Shown in pieces: positions 5,838 through 12,034 of a stretch of DNA of 12,034 nt. Position 1 is the stretch's first letter; each line of letters begins with the position of its first letter. The stretch is from NCBI GenBank assembly GCA_947632425.1, contig CANRPG010000045.1, forward strand, positions 1 through 12,034. Direction: 5' to 3'. Made by a program: the position numbers and the translations under genes. Below the pieces are notes generated by a model. That model was not told the DNA's origin. It worked only from the letters and a program-made list of their open reading frames with translations, and did not search any database. The stretch is from an uncultured Clostridia bacterium. Its GTDB lineage: Bacteria; Bacillota; Clostridia; Oscillospirales; Ruminococcaceae.

Positions 5838-7181
5838 ATGAACTCGTTTTCAAATGTTGTCGAAAAGGTAAAAGACTACTGCAAAAGCGACCCGGGCATA
5901 AGCAGTGTGGGATATGATATGTGGATAAAAACTTTGCAGCCTTACAAGCTGGAGGACGGCACGGCTATAATGTATGCGGATTCGGACTTCAGCGCAAAGA
6001 CGGCTTATTCGCAGTACGGCGACATACTGAAAATTGCCTTTGAAGAGATACTGGGTTTTGCTGTAGATGTGAAAATTCTTGTAAAGCCCGGAGAAGAATC
6101 GGAAGCTAAAAATAAAGAGATAACGGCTGCCGAAGAAAGAATAATGAACGAGAGCGGCGGAAAAGAGCTGACGTTTGACAACTTTGTAAAGGGTAAATCG
6201 AACGAGCTGGCATATGCGTTCTGCACGGCGGTCTCGGATCTGGACAACAACGAGAACAAGGACGTTTTTAATCCGCTTTTCATTTACGGAAATTCGGGAC
6301 TGGGAAAAACACACCTGATAAAGGCTATTGAAAACAAGGTACGCAAGCTTTACCCTGATGTAAATCTGATATATATAACGGGAGAGCAGTTCACAAACGA
6401 ATATATAAAAGCTGTTACAAACAAGGAGACGGCTGCTTTTCACGACAAGTTCAGAAATGCTGACTTTCTGCTTATGGACGATGTGCAGTTTATTGCAGGA
6501 AAAGATTCTACACAGGAAGAGTTTTTCTACACGTTCAACGAGATATACAACAGGGGAAAGCAGATAGTGCTGACTTCCGACATACCGCCTTCAAAGATAA
6601 CAAAGCTGATGGACAGGCTGCACTCTCGCTTTGTGACGGGTATGCAGGTGGATATTCAGCCGCCCGACTTTGAAACAAGGATAGCGATACTCAACAAAAA
6701 GGCGCAGGAGCTGGGAATGACTCTGAGCGAGCCGGTAACAAGGATAATTGCGGAAAAGCTGAAAACGAACATCAGACAGCTGGAAGGCGCGGTAAAGAAA
6801 ATAAAGGCGCTTACGGTGTTTACAAGCGAGAGCCCGTCGATCTCAATGGCGCAGAGGGTGGTAAAGGAAATTCAGATAGACAATCATCCGGCGGAGATAA
6901 CCGTTGACAGGATTATAAGCGAGATCTCGGTGGCGTTCGGGGTATCGCCGGAGGATATAAGGTCTAAAAACCGCAGCGCACCTATTTCTCTTGCAAGAAA
7001 AGTGACGATCTACATTCTGAGGGAAGTAAAGGGAATGACTTTCCTGGAGATAGGCGGAGAGCTTAACAGGGATCACTCGACGATGACTACCGGCTTCAAA
7101 GACGTTGTTGCGATGATGAAGAAGAACAACGATCTGAACGACACGGTGAGGGATATTATCAAAAACCTTAAAATGAGCTGA
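5838..7181 (+). CDS. dnaA: Chromosomal replication initiator DnaA
   Basis: DnaA binds origin boxes, oligomerises with ATP, opens DNA and helps load helicase. The 447-residue product has domain I (about 1-80), a short linker, the AAA+ domain with Walker A GNSGLGKTH (151-159), Walker B FLLMDDVQF (210-218), sensor 1 IVLTSD (243-248), the arginine-finger region LHSRF (261-265) and sensor 2 NIRQLEGAV (311-319), and DNA-binding domain IV (about 351-447). In domain IV the minor-groove arginine (E. coli R399) aligns with R379, but the signature DHTT reads DHST (412-415), and the following residues MTTGF differ from the common VIHA type. The upstream in-frame ATG at 5793 is rejected because AAGGAAAGGA sits 7 nt before the ATG at 5838 and domain I begins there. 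Confidence 0.97.
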   Translation: MNSFSNVVEKVKDYCKSDPGISSVGYDMWIKTLQPYKLEDGTAIMYADSDFSAKTAYSQYGDILKIAFEEILGFAVDVKILVKPGEESEAKNKEITAAEERIMNESGGKELTFDNFVKGKSNELAYAFCTAVSDLDNNENKDVFNPLFIYGNSGLGKTHLIKAIENKVRKLYPDVNLIYITGEQFTNEYIKAVTNKETAAFHDKFRNADFLLMDDVQFIAGKDSTQEEFFYTFNEIYNRGKQIVLTSDIPPSKITKLMDRLHSRFVTGMQVDIQPPDFETRIAILNKKAQELGMTLSEPVTRIIAEKLKTNIRQLEGAVKKIKALTVFTSESPSISMAQRVVKEIQIDNHPAEITVDRIISEISVAFGVSPEDIRSKNRSAPISLARKVTIYILREVKGMTFLEIGGELNRDHSTMTTGFKDVVAMMKKNNDLNDTVRDIIKNLKMS

Positions 7182-7269
7182 TTTGCAAAAGTTGGTTATT
7201 TAATGAACAAATATATTTTTGTATTGAAGCACAGAAAAAATTATTTGTCAATATAAAATTTTTAGCTGT

Positions 7270-7299
7270 CTTTCAACAGTTTCAACAAAGTTTTCAACA
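7270..7299 (+). promoter_or_regulatory. Three tandem variant DnaA boxes
   Basis: CTTTCAACA (7270-7278), GTTTCAACA (7279-7287) and TTTTCAACA (7291-7299) lie in the same orientation, the first two directly abutting. TTTTCAACA matches canonical TTATCCACA at 7 of 9 positions. Tight same-direction arrays like this suit DnaA oligomer assembly. Confidence 0.6.
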
Positions 7300-7398
7300 C
7301 TTTTATTAACACGATTTGAAGTGTGCCGCCCTTTTTTGTGCGTAAAACCGCATAACGATACAAGATATTGTTTTGAAATGAAATGTAAAAATTTTATC

Positions 7399-7490
7399 AC
7401 TTCAACTTGTTTTGTTGAAAAAGCCGGTCGAAAAAATTATTTTCAACGAAATCAACAACTTCTTTGAGTATGTTGAATGCGGTTTCAACT
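7399..7490. promoter_or_regulatory. Second group of variant DnaA boxes
   Basis: The clearest copies are TTTTCAACA on the minus strand (7413-7421), TTTTCAACG on the plus strand (7440-7448) and GTTTCAACT (7482-7490). Weaker ones are ACTTCAACT (7399-7407), AAATCAACA (7449-7457) and, on the minus strand, CATTCAACA (7471-7479). Orientation is mixed, unlike the group at 7270-7299. Confidence 0.5.
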
Positions 7491-7514
7491 TTTTGGGAGA
7501 AAAAAGGTTTAGGG

Positions 7515-7532
7515 TGTGTTAGATGTGTTAGA
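7515..7532 (+). repeat. Tandem 9-bp direct repeat TGTGTTAGA
   Basis: Two perfect abutting copies lie at 7515-7523 and 7524-7532 within the presumed origin. The 9-bp period equals that of the abutting DnaA-like boxes at 7270-7287, but the sequence is not clearly a DnaA box. Confidence 0.55.
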
Positions 7533-7597
7533 AAAGTGTTTGAAAAAAGTGAGGGACAAAAACCCTTTTGGGAGAGGAAAAATCAGGGGTTTGAGTT

Positions 7598-7644
7598 GTT
7601 TCAACAGAGCATATTATTAATACTATATTTTAATTTATAAATTT
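7598..7644. other. DnaA-like box plus probable DNA unwinding element
   Basis: GTTTCAACA (7598-7606) is followed by four bases (GAGC) and then 34 bp (7611-7644) whose only G or C is the C at 7623. Read in triplets, the opposite strand shows pieces like AAT-AAT-TAT-GAT (3' to 5'), similar to the DnaA-trio element of Bacillus origins. The order box, short GC-containing spacer, AT-rich trios matches that basal unwinding layout. Function is inferred. Confidence 0.5.
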
Positions 7645-7678
7645 GTTTGATAAAGCGTGGAAAGCAAAAATGTTTTTT

Positions 7679-7717
7679 GTGAATTTGTCCGGTGGAAAAA
7701 TGGAAAAGGCAAGAGAG
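7679..7717. repeat. Decayed partial copy of the left-edge hairpin repeat
   Basis: GTGAATTT followed directly by GTCCGGTGGA (7679-7696), then GCAAGAGAG (7709-7717), match in order 2-9, 17-26 and 51-59, where they are separated by stem sequence. The remaining hairpin is an 8-bp stem with one mismatch around GGT. Confidence 0.45.
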
Positions 7718-7738
7718 TTTTTTGTAAGCAGATGAATG

Positions 7739-7747
7739 TTTTCAACG
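7739..7747 (+). promoter_or_regulatory. Variant DnaA box upstream of dnaN
   Basis: TTTTCAACG lies about 65 bp before the dnaN start and is the last copy of the box family in the gap. Confidence 0.4.
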
Positions 7748-7796
7748 GTTTAAATTGATAAAGGTAATAATGTATATTTTTTAAAGGATAATGACG

Positions 7797-7804
7797 AAAG
7801 GAAG
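7797..7804 (+). promoter_or_regulatory. Ribosome-binding site that decides the dnaN start
   Basis: AAAGGAAG ends 2 nt before a first ATG (7807) and 8 nt before a second (7813). The second spacing is the usual one, so the start is placed at 7813. Confidence 0.65.
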
Positions 7805-7812
7805 TTATGGTT

Positions 7813-8919
7813 ATGAGGTTTATTTGTGATAAAGGTACGCTGTATGAAGCGATAACCAACGTTTCAAAAGCTGTGGCTGAAAAATCTACTATAGCGTGTC
7901 TGGAAGGTATAAAGGCGGATATTAAAGGAAATGTGCTGACTCTGACAGGCTATGACCTGGAGATGGGCATTGAAACGCAGATAGAAGCAAGGTCGGACGA
8001 TGTGGGAAGCTTTGTGCTCAATTCCAAACTGTTTGCGGATATTATAAAGAGAATGGGCTGCGATACGGTTGATATTGAAGTGTATGATAATCTGCAAGTG
8101 AAGATTCTGGGAGGAAATACCGAATACCATATTGCGGCGATATCGGCAAGCGAATACCCGGAGCTGCCCTCGGCAAGCGAGTGCGAGAGCATTTCGGTGC
8201 AGCAGTCGGTGCTGAAAAGCATGATAAATATGACCTGCTTTGCTGCTGCTCAGACGGATATGAAGCCTATACTCAAAGGTGAGCTGTTCGATATAAAGGA
8301 CGGTGTTTTCAACCTGGTGGCGCTGGACGGTCACAAGCTGGCGGTAAGGACGGAGCCTATGAAAACGGACAAGGAATATAAGTTCGTTGTGCCTGCCAAA
8401 ACGCTTATGGAAATTGCTAAGCTTTTAAAAGACGAGGACGGAAACGTCTGCGAGATAAAAATTGCAAGAAAGCATATTATATTTGAATTTTCGGGCTACA
8501 CGGTGTATTCAAGGATACTGGAGGGAGAATTTCACCCTTACAAAAAGGCTATACCGACAGAGAGCGCGATAACTGTTGTGGCAGATACAAAAAAGCTTAT
8601 TGAATCTCTCGACAGGGCAATGCTGCTTATAAATGAGAGAATGAACAGCCCCGTTAAATTCTTGTTTGAAAACGGCAAGATAGATATTTCGTGCTCGACA
8701 TCTGTAGGAAATATAAATGATACGATAGATGCAGATATTACAGGCCCTATGCTGAAAATAGGCTTTAATTGCAGGTATATGCTGGATACTCTGAAAGCGG
8801 CAGGAGACGAAAAGGTAAAGATGCTTTTCAATGGAAGCCAGCTGCCGCTGAAACTTGTGCCTGCAAACGGAGGGGAAGAGTATACATATCTTGTTTTGCC
8901 GATGAGGTTACAGGGATAA
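7813..8919 (+). CDS. dnaN: DNA polymerase III beta subunit (sliding clamp)
   Basis: DnaN forms the ring-shaped clamp that tethers replicative polymerase to DNA and serves as docking hub for repair proteins. From the start used it is 368 residues, normal length, made of three similar clamp domains of about 120 residues each. The N-terminus MRFICDKGTLYEAI and the C-terminus YTYLVLPMRLQG, which forms part of the ligand-binding pocket, are typical. A frame ATG two codons earlier (7807) is too close to the ribosome-binding site. No convincing promoter is visible in the 70 bp upstream, so expression may come partly from the dnaA promoter; no terminator is seen after dnaA. The next gene starts one base after its stop. 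Confidence 0.96.
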   Translation: MRFICDKGTLYEAITNVSKAVAEKSTIACLEGIKADIKGNVLTLTGYDLEMGIETQIEARSDDVGSFVLNSKLFADIIKRMGCDTVDIEVYDNLQVKILGGNTEYHIAAISASEYPELPSASECESISVQQSVLKSMINMTCFAAAQTDMKPILKGELFDIKDGVFNLVALDGHKLAVRTEPMKTDKEYKFVVPAKTLMEIAKLLKDEDGNVCEIKIARKHIIFEFSGYTVYSRILEGEFHPYKKAIPTESAITVVADTKKLIESLDRAMLLINERMNSPVKFLFENGKIDISCSTSVGNINDTIDADITGPMLKIGFNCRYMLDTLKAAGDEKVKMLFNGSQLPLKLVPANGGEEYTYLVLPMRLQG

Positions 8920-8920
8920 C

Positions 8921-9142
8921 ATGAAAACTGCCGAAATTAAAATAACTACCGAATACATAAAACTGGATCAGCTGCTGAAATTTTCAGGGTTAGCGCTTTC
9001 GGGCGCTGATGCGAAAGAGATAATAGCGCAGGGAAGAATTATGGTAGACGGTGAAGTGTGCCTTATGAGGGGCAAGAAGATAAGAGAAGAAAACAGGGTA
9101 TATATACCGGAAATTGATACCGAGCTGGTAGTGGTGAAATGA
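8921..9142 (+). CDS. yaaA: S4-domain RNA-binding protein, YaaA type
   Basis: This is a 73-residue protein that is almost wholly an S4 RNA-binding domain: KLDQLLKFSGLALSGADAK (about 14-32) followed by IIAQGRIMVDGEV and RGKKIREENRVYI. In Bacillus the equivalent gene between dnaN and recF is yaaA (rlbA), proposed to act on ribosome assembly; the role here is inferred from position and domain. It starts one base after dnaN and its stop overlaps the recF start by four bases (ATGA), so it is translationally coupled on both sides. Confidence 0.9.
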   Translation: MKTAEIKITTEYIKLDQLLKFSGLALSGADAKEIIAQGRIMVDGEVCLMRGKKIREENRVYIPEIDTELVVVK

Positions 9143-10260
9143 GGATAACGTCGCTGAAAATTGACGGATATAAAAATCTTGAAAATGTTGAGATAAGACC
9201 TGACGGAAAGACAAACATCTTTTACGGTGAAAACGCACAGGGGAAAACTAATCTTATCGAGGCGATATGGATATGCAGCGGCGTGAGGAGCTTTCGCAGC
9301 ACTAAAGACAGAGACATTATAGGGTTTGACAAGGAAAAGTTTTCGATAGAGCTAAGTTACCATGACGGAGAAAGAGAACAGGTCATTTACGCAGGGGCGC
9401 TGAAGCAAAATTACAAGGACAAGAAAATTACGATAAACGGCGTAAAAGTAAAGAATATGGCGCAGCTGTTCGGCAGGCTGAAATGCGTGGTGTTCACGCC
9501 GGAGGACTTAGAGCTTTCAAAGGGCTCGCCGGACATAAGGCGCAGTTTTATGGATCTTTCGGTATCGCAGGTGAAGCTTTCGTATTCTTCTGTTGTGGCT
9601 AAGTATGAAAATGTTTTGCAGCAGAGAAATGCGCTGCTTAAAAACATATCTTTCGGCGGCGCGAGCGTTGATATGCTGGATATTTTCGACACGCAGCTTT
9701 CAAGGCTCGGGGCGTATATCTCGATGCTGAGATATAACTATGTAAAGGAGCTGGAGCAATTTGCCGCGCCTTTATATGATGAGATCTCAAAAGGCAAAGA
9801 AAAACTTACGCTGCAATATCAGTCAACTGTGTTTGAAAACTTAGAGGGCAGGACTGATTACGCAGATAAAATGGCAAAAGAATATTACGATGCGGTGCGC
9901 AAAAATCTGGACATTGACATAAAGAGCGGTTTTACGCAGGTGGGGGTTCACAGGGACGACCTTATTGCGCGGCTCAATGGGCTGTACGCTAGGGATTTTG
10001 CATCGCAGGGACAGCACAGGAGCATTGCTCTGATACTGAAACTGGCGCAGGGATATATACTGACGAAAGAGACGGACGATCCGCCTGTGATACTGCTGGA
10101 CGATATACTCAGCGAGCTTGACAGGAGCAGGCAGGAATATGTTATATCTAAAATAAAGAAGATGCAGATATTTATAACCTGCTGCGAGAGGTCGTCTATT
10201 CTCTCGGGCGGTAAGGTATACTGCATTGAAAACGGAAAGGTAAAGAAAGCGGCAGGGTAG
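9139..10260 (+). CDS. recF: DNA replication and repair protein RecF
   Basis: RecF is an SMC-like ATPase that with RecO and RecR helps load RecA at single-strand gaps and stalled forks. The 373-residue protein has Walker A GENAQGKTN (30-38), the motif VGVHRDDL (268-275), the ABC signature FASQGQHRS (287-295) and Walker B VILLDDILSELD (317-328), all in the expected order. Length is normal. The start overlaps the upstream S4-domain gene by four bases (ATGA). The next gene begins 8 bp after its stop. Nothing is missing. Confidence 0.97.
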   Translation: MRITSLKIDGYKNLENVEIRPDGKTNIFYGENAQGKTNLIEAIWICSGVRSFRSTKDRDIIGFDKEKFSIELSYHDGEREQVIYAGALKQNYKDKKITINGVKVKNMAQLFGRLKCVVFTPEDLELSKGSPDIRRSFMDLSVSQVKLSYSSVVAKYENVLQQRNALLKNISFGGASVDMLDIFDTQLSRLGAYISMLRYNYVKELEQFAAPLYDEISKGKEKLTLQYQSTVFENLEGRTDYADKMAKEYYDAVRKNLDIDIKSGFTQVGVHRDDLIARLNGLYARDFASQGQHRSIALILKLAQGYILTKETDDPPVILLDDILSELDRSRQEYVISKIKKMQIFITCCERSSILSGGKVYCIENGKVKKAAG

Positions 10261-10268
10261 AAATTGTT

Positions 10269-10565
10269 ATGTATCTTCATATAGGAAACGGGTACAGTGT
10301 GAGGACGAGCGAGATAGTGGGGATATTCGATATTGAAAATACGTCAATTTCAAAGAGTACTAAAGAATATCTTGCAAACGCCGAGAAGCTGAATAGAGTT
10401 ATATACACGACTTTTGATCTGCCGAAAAGTTTTATTGTATGCTTTGACGAGCAGCTGACGGAGAAGGTATATATATCACAGCTGGCGTGTGCGACGTTAT
10501 ATAAAAGAATGAAAAGAAACAATGCGGCTGAAAGTGCTGCTTATATAGATAAAAACAGTATATAA
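10269..10565 (+). CDS. remB: DUF370 protein, RemB-like (YaaB)
   Basis: The 98-residue protein begins MYLHIGNGYSVRTSEIVGIFDIENTS and continues with LPKSFIVCFDEQLTEKVYIS, the pattern of the DUF370 family found between recF and gyrB in many Firmicutes. In Bacillus the equivalent, RemB (YaaB), affects extracellular matrix gene expression; its paralogue RemA is a DNA-binding activator. The function here is not shown by the sequence. It carries a C-terminal tail of about 15 polar residues beyond the usual length. Its ribosome-binding site is weak (AGGG about 11 nt upstream), so it may rely on read-through from recF. Confidence 0.85.
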   Translation: MYLHIGNGYSVRTSEIVGIFDIENTSISKSTKEYLANAEKLNRVIYTTFDLPKSFIVCFDEQLTEKVYISQLACATLYKRMKRNNAAESAAYIDKNSI

Positions 10566-10601
10566 GATATTGAGTATAAGAAGAATTAAGGAGCGTAGGT
10601 C

Positions 10602-12034
10602 ATGTTAGCGGACAAGAAAAATGGAGAAAACGTAGAGAATGTTGAAAGTGTAGATGCTGTAGAAATTCTGAAGGAGCTGAACGAGCAGCAGATAAACGAG
10701 ACGGAAGGTAAGATCTCGACCGTTGACGAGAGCAATGTTTACGATGAAAGCCAGATACAGGTGCTTGAGGGGCTGGAAGCTGTAAGGATAAGACCGGGTA
10801 TGTACATCGGATCTACCGGCCCCAGGGGTCTGCATCATCTGGTATATGAGATAGTTGACAACTCGATAGACGAGGCACTGGCAGGATATTGCAGCGAGAT
10901 AACTGTTGATATTCTGGAAGGGGATATAATAAGAGTATCGGACAACGGCAGAGGCATACCGACGGGAATACACCCGACGGAGGGCATTTCGGCTGCAACT
11001 GTTGTTTATACCGTTTTGCACGCAGGCGGAAAGTTTGGCGGCGGCGGATACAAGGTGGCAGGAGGACTGCACGGTGTGGGCGCTTCTGTTGTCAATGCGC
11101 TTTCCGAGTGGCTGGAGCTTACGGTATATGACGGAAAGAATATACATTTTCAGAGGTTTGAGCGCGGAAAATACAGCGAGGAAATGAAGATAATCGGTGA
11201 GACGGACAAGACGGGCACTACCGTTATGTTCAAGGCTGACCCGGAGATCTTTCAGGAAACTACCGTATATGAATATGACATACTGCTTAAAAGGCTGAGA
11301 GAACAGGCATTTCTGAACGCAGGCATAAAGATAGTATTTACAGACAGGCGAGACAAGGAAAATATTCAGGGCGAAACGCTGCACTATGAGGGCGGCATAA
11401 GGGAATTTGTAACGCACATTCACAACACAAGAGGCTATGAGGCGCTGACAGAGAATGTTATATATCTCAACGGGATAAAGGGAGATATGTATGCGGAGAT
11501 CGCGCTGCAATACAATGATTCTTACAACGAAATAATAATGTCGTTTGCAAACAACATTCACACGCCCGACGGCGGCACGCATGAGAACGGATTCAGAAAA
11601 GGACTTGTAAAAACGCTGAATGACTATGGCAGGAGGTTCGATATTCTCAAAGAGGGCGCGCCGAAGCTGGAGGAAAAGGACGTTTGCGAGGGACTTACCG
11701 CTATTGTTTCGGTAAAGCTGACAAACTGCGAATTTGAAGGTCAGACGAAGGGAAGGCTTGGCAACCCCGAAGTGAGACCGTTTGTTGAAAAGCTGGTAAT
11801 GGACAAGCTGATGGACTTTTTGCAGGAAAACCCGGAGGCTTCGAGGATAATATTCGACAAGGCATTGCAGGCTCAGAGGGCGAGAGAGGCAGCCAAAAAA
11901 GCGAGAGAAGAAGCAAGGCGCAAAACTCCGCTGAGTTCAAACTCGCTGCCGGGCAAACTTTCGGACTGCTCTGAAAAGGGCACTGACCGCACAGAGATAT
12001 ACATCGTTGAGGGAGACTCGGCAGGCGGCTCGGC
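10602..12034 (+). CDS. gyrB: DNA gyrase subunit B (partial, 3' end beyond window)
   Basis: GyrB is the ATPase subunit of gyrase, which adds negative supercoils ahead of and behind replication forks. The visible 477 codons contain QVLEGLEAVRIRPGMYIGST (from residue 53), the ATP-site residues E83 and N87 in EIVDNS, DNGRGIP (114-120), GLHGVG (155-160), the QTK loop (381-383) and the start of the Toprim domain EGDSAGGS (470-477). The frame is open to the last base. AAGGAG (10588-10593) lies 8 nt before the ATG. Residues 1-46 form an acidic extension not found in most GyrB proteins. The gene is not parE judged by its position after recF and remB. It is the last gene of the dnaN-gyrB cluster seen here. 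Confidence 0.96.
   Translation, partial: MLADKKNGENVENVESVDAVEILKELNEQQINETEGKISTVDESNVYDESQIQVLEGLEAVRIRPGMYIGSTGPRGLHHLVYEIVDNSIDEALAGYCSEITVDILEGDIIRVSDNGRGIPTGIHPTEGISAATVVYTVLHAGGKFGGGGYKVAGGLHGVGASVVNALSEWLELTVYDGKNIHFQRFERGKYSEEMKIIGETDKTGTTVMFKADPEIFQETTVYEYDILLKRLREQAFLNAGIKIVFTDRRDKENIQGETLHYEGGIREFVTHIHNTRGYEALTENVIYLNGIKGDMYAEIALQYNDSYNEIIMSFANNIHTPDGGTHENGFRKGLVKTLNDYGRRFDILKEGAPKLEEKDVCEGLTAIVSVKLTNCEFEGQTKGRLGNPEVRPFVEKLVMDKLMDFLQENPEASRIIFDKALQAQRAREAAKKAREEARRKTPLSSNSLPGKLSDCSEKGTDRTEIYIVEGDSAGGS

Larger units (their letters stand above)
7182..7812. other. Presumed replication origin (oriC), dnaA-dnaN gap
   Basis: This 631-bp gap holds no gene. It is AT-rich and contains eight copies of the 7-mer TTTCAAC on either strand, plus weaker ones, and an almost G/C-free stretch. 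A box-rich region beside dnaA with an unwinding element before dnaN is the known origin layout in Firmicutes. Canonical TTATCCACA boxes are not seen within it. A purine-rich block lies at about 7493-7590. That this is the functional origin is inferred from location and composition. Confidence 0.75.

Noticed and set aside
5850..6443. Open frame of 197 codons on the minus strand
   Set aside because: It is antisense to dnaA and has no known domain.
7635..7859. Open frame of 74 codons on the minus strand at the origin
   Set aside because: It overlaps the dnaN start and origin elements, is low in complexity, and has no visible ribosome-binding site.
10605..11582. Long open frame of 325 codons on the minus strand
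   Set aside because: It is antisense to gyrB, whose motifs are unmistakable, and is rich in residues typical of shadow frames.
1..12034. parS site for ParB
   Set aside because: I looked for the 16-bp consensus TGTTTCACGTGAAACA and close variants by eye and found none; a scan could still reveal a diverged site.
1..12034. CRISPR array, tRNA or rRNA genes, insertion sequence
   Set aside because: No regularly spaced repeats, cloverleaf, rRNA sequence or transposase was seen.

Overview
The window is a bacterial chromosomal replication-origin region. Gene content, order and protein motifs point to a Firmicute of the class Clostridia. The jag-to-parA junction, frequent ATA/AGG/AGA codons and intermediate G+C suggest Ruminococcus or a near relative in the Oscillospiraceae. 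The genus is an inference; no rRNA is present to confirm it.

Layout. Genes diverge from a gap at about 5370-5837. Leftward (minus strand): rpmH (5233-5367, GTG start, 44 aa), rnpA, yidD, yidC, jag/khpB, then parA (soj) and parB (spo0J). Rightward (plus strand): dnaA, a 631-bp non-coding stretch, dnaN, an S4-domain gene (yaaA type), recF, remB (DUF370) and the first 477 codons of gyrB, which runs off the end. Thus all genes face away from the origin. Bases 1-398 hold no gene but several hairpins and short repeats.

How the genes work together. DnaA opens the origin, DnaN is the polymerase clamp, RecF supports fork repair, and GyrB relaxes supercoils. ParA/ParB segregate the new origins. RpmH, RnpA, YidD, YidC and Jag link ribosome production, tRNA processing and membrane protein insertion. 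The rpmH and dnaA promoters are divergent. parAB has its own consensus promoter behind a terminator that follows jag.

No wholly new system is visible. The points most worth a second look are: (1) the dnaA-dnaN gap carries many copies of a TTTCAAC-core 9-mer instead of canonical DnaA boxes, next to an AT-only stretch, while DnaA has DHST in place of DHTT in its DNA-binding signature; (2) YidC has a large extracytoplasmic insert containing an EF-hand-like loop; (3) an inverted repeat lies symmetrically between the divergent rpmH and dnaA promoters; (4) a hairpin repeat at the left edge has a decayed partial copy inside the presumed origin; (5) GyrB has an acidic N-terminal extension of about 46 residues.
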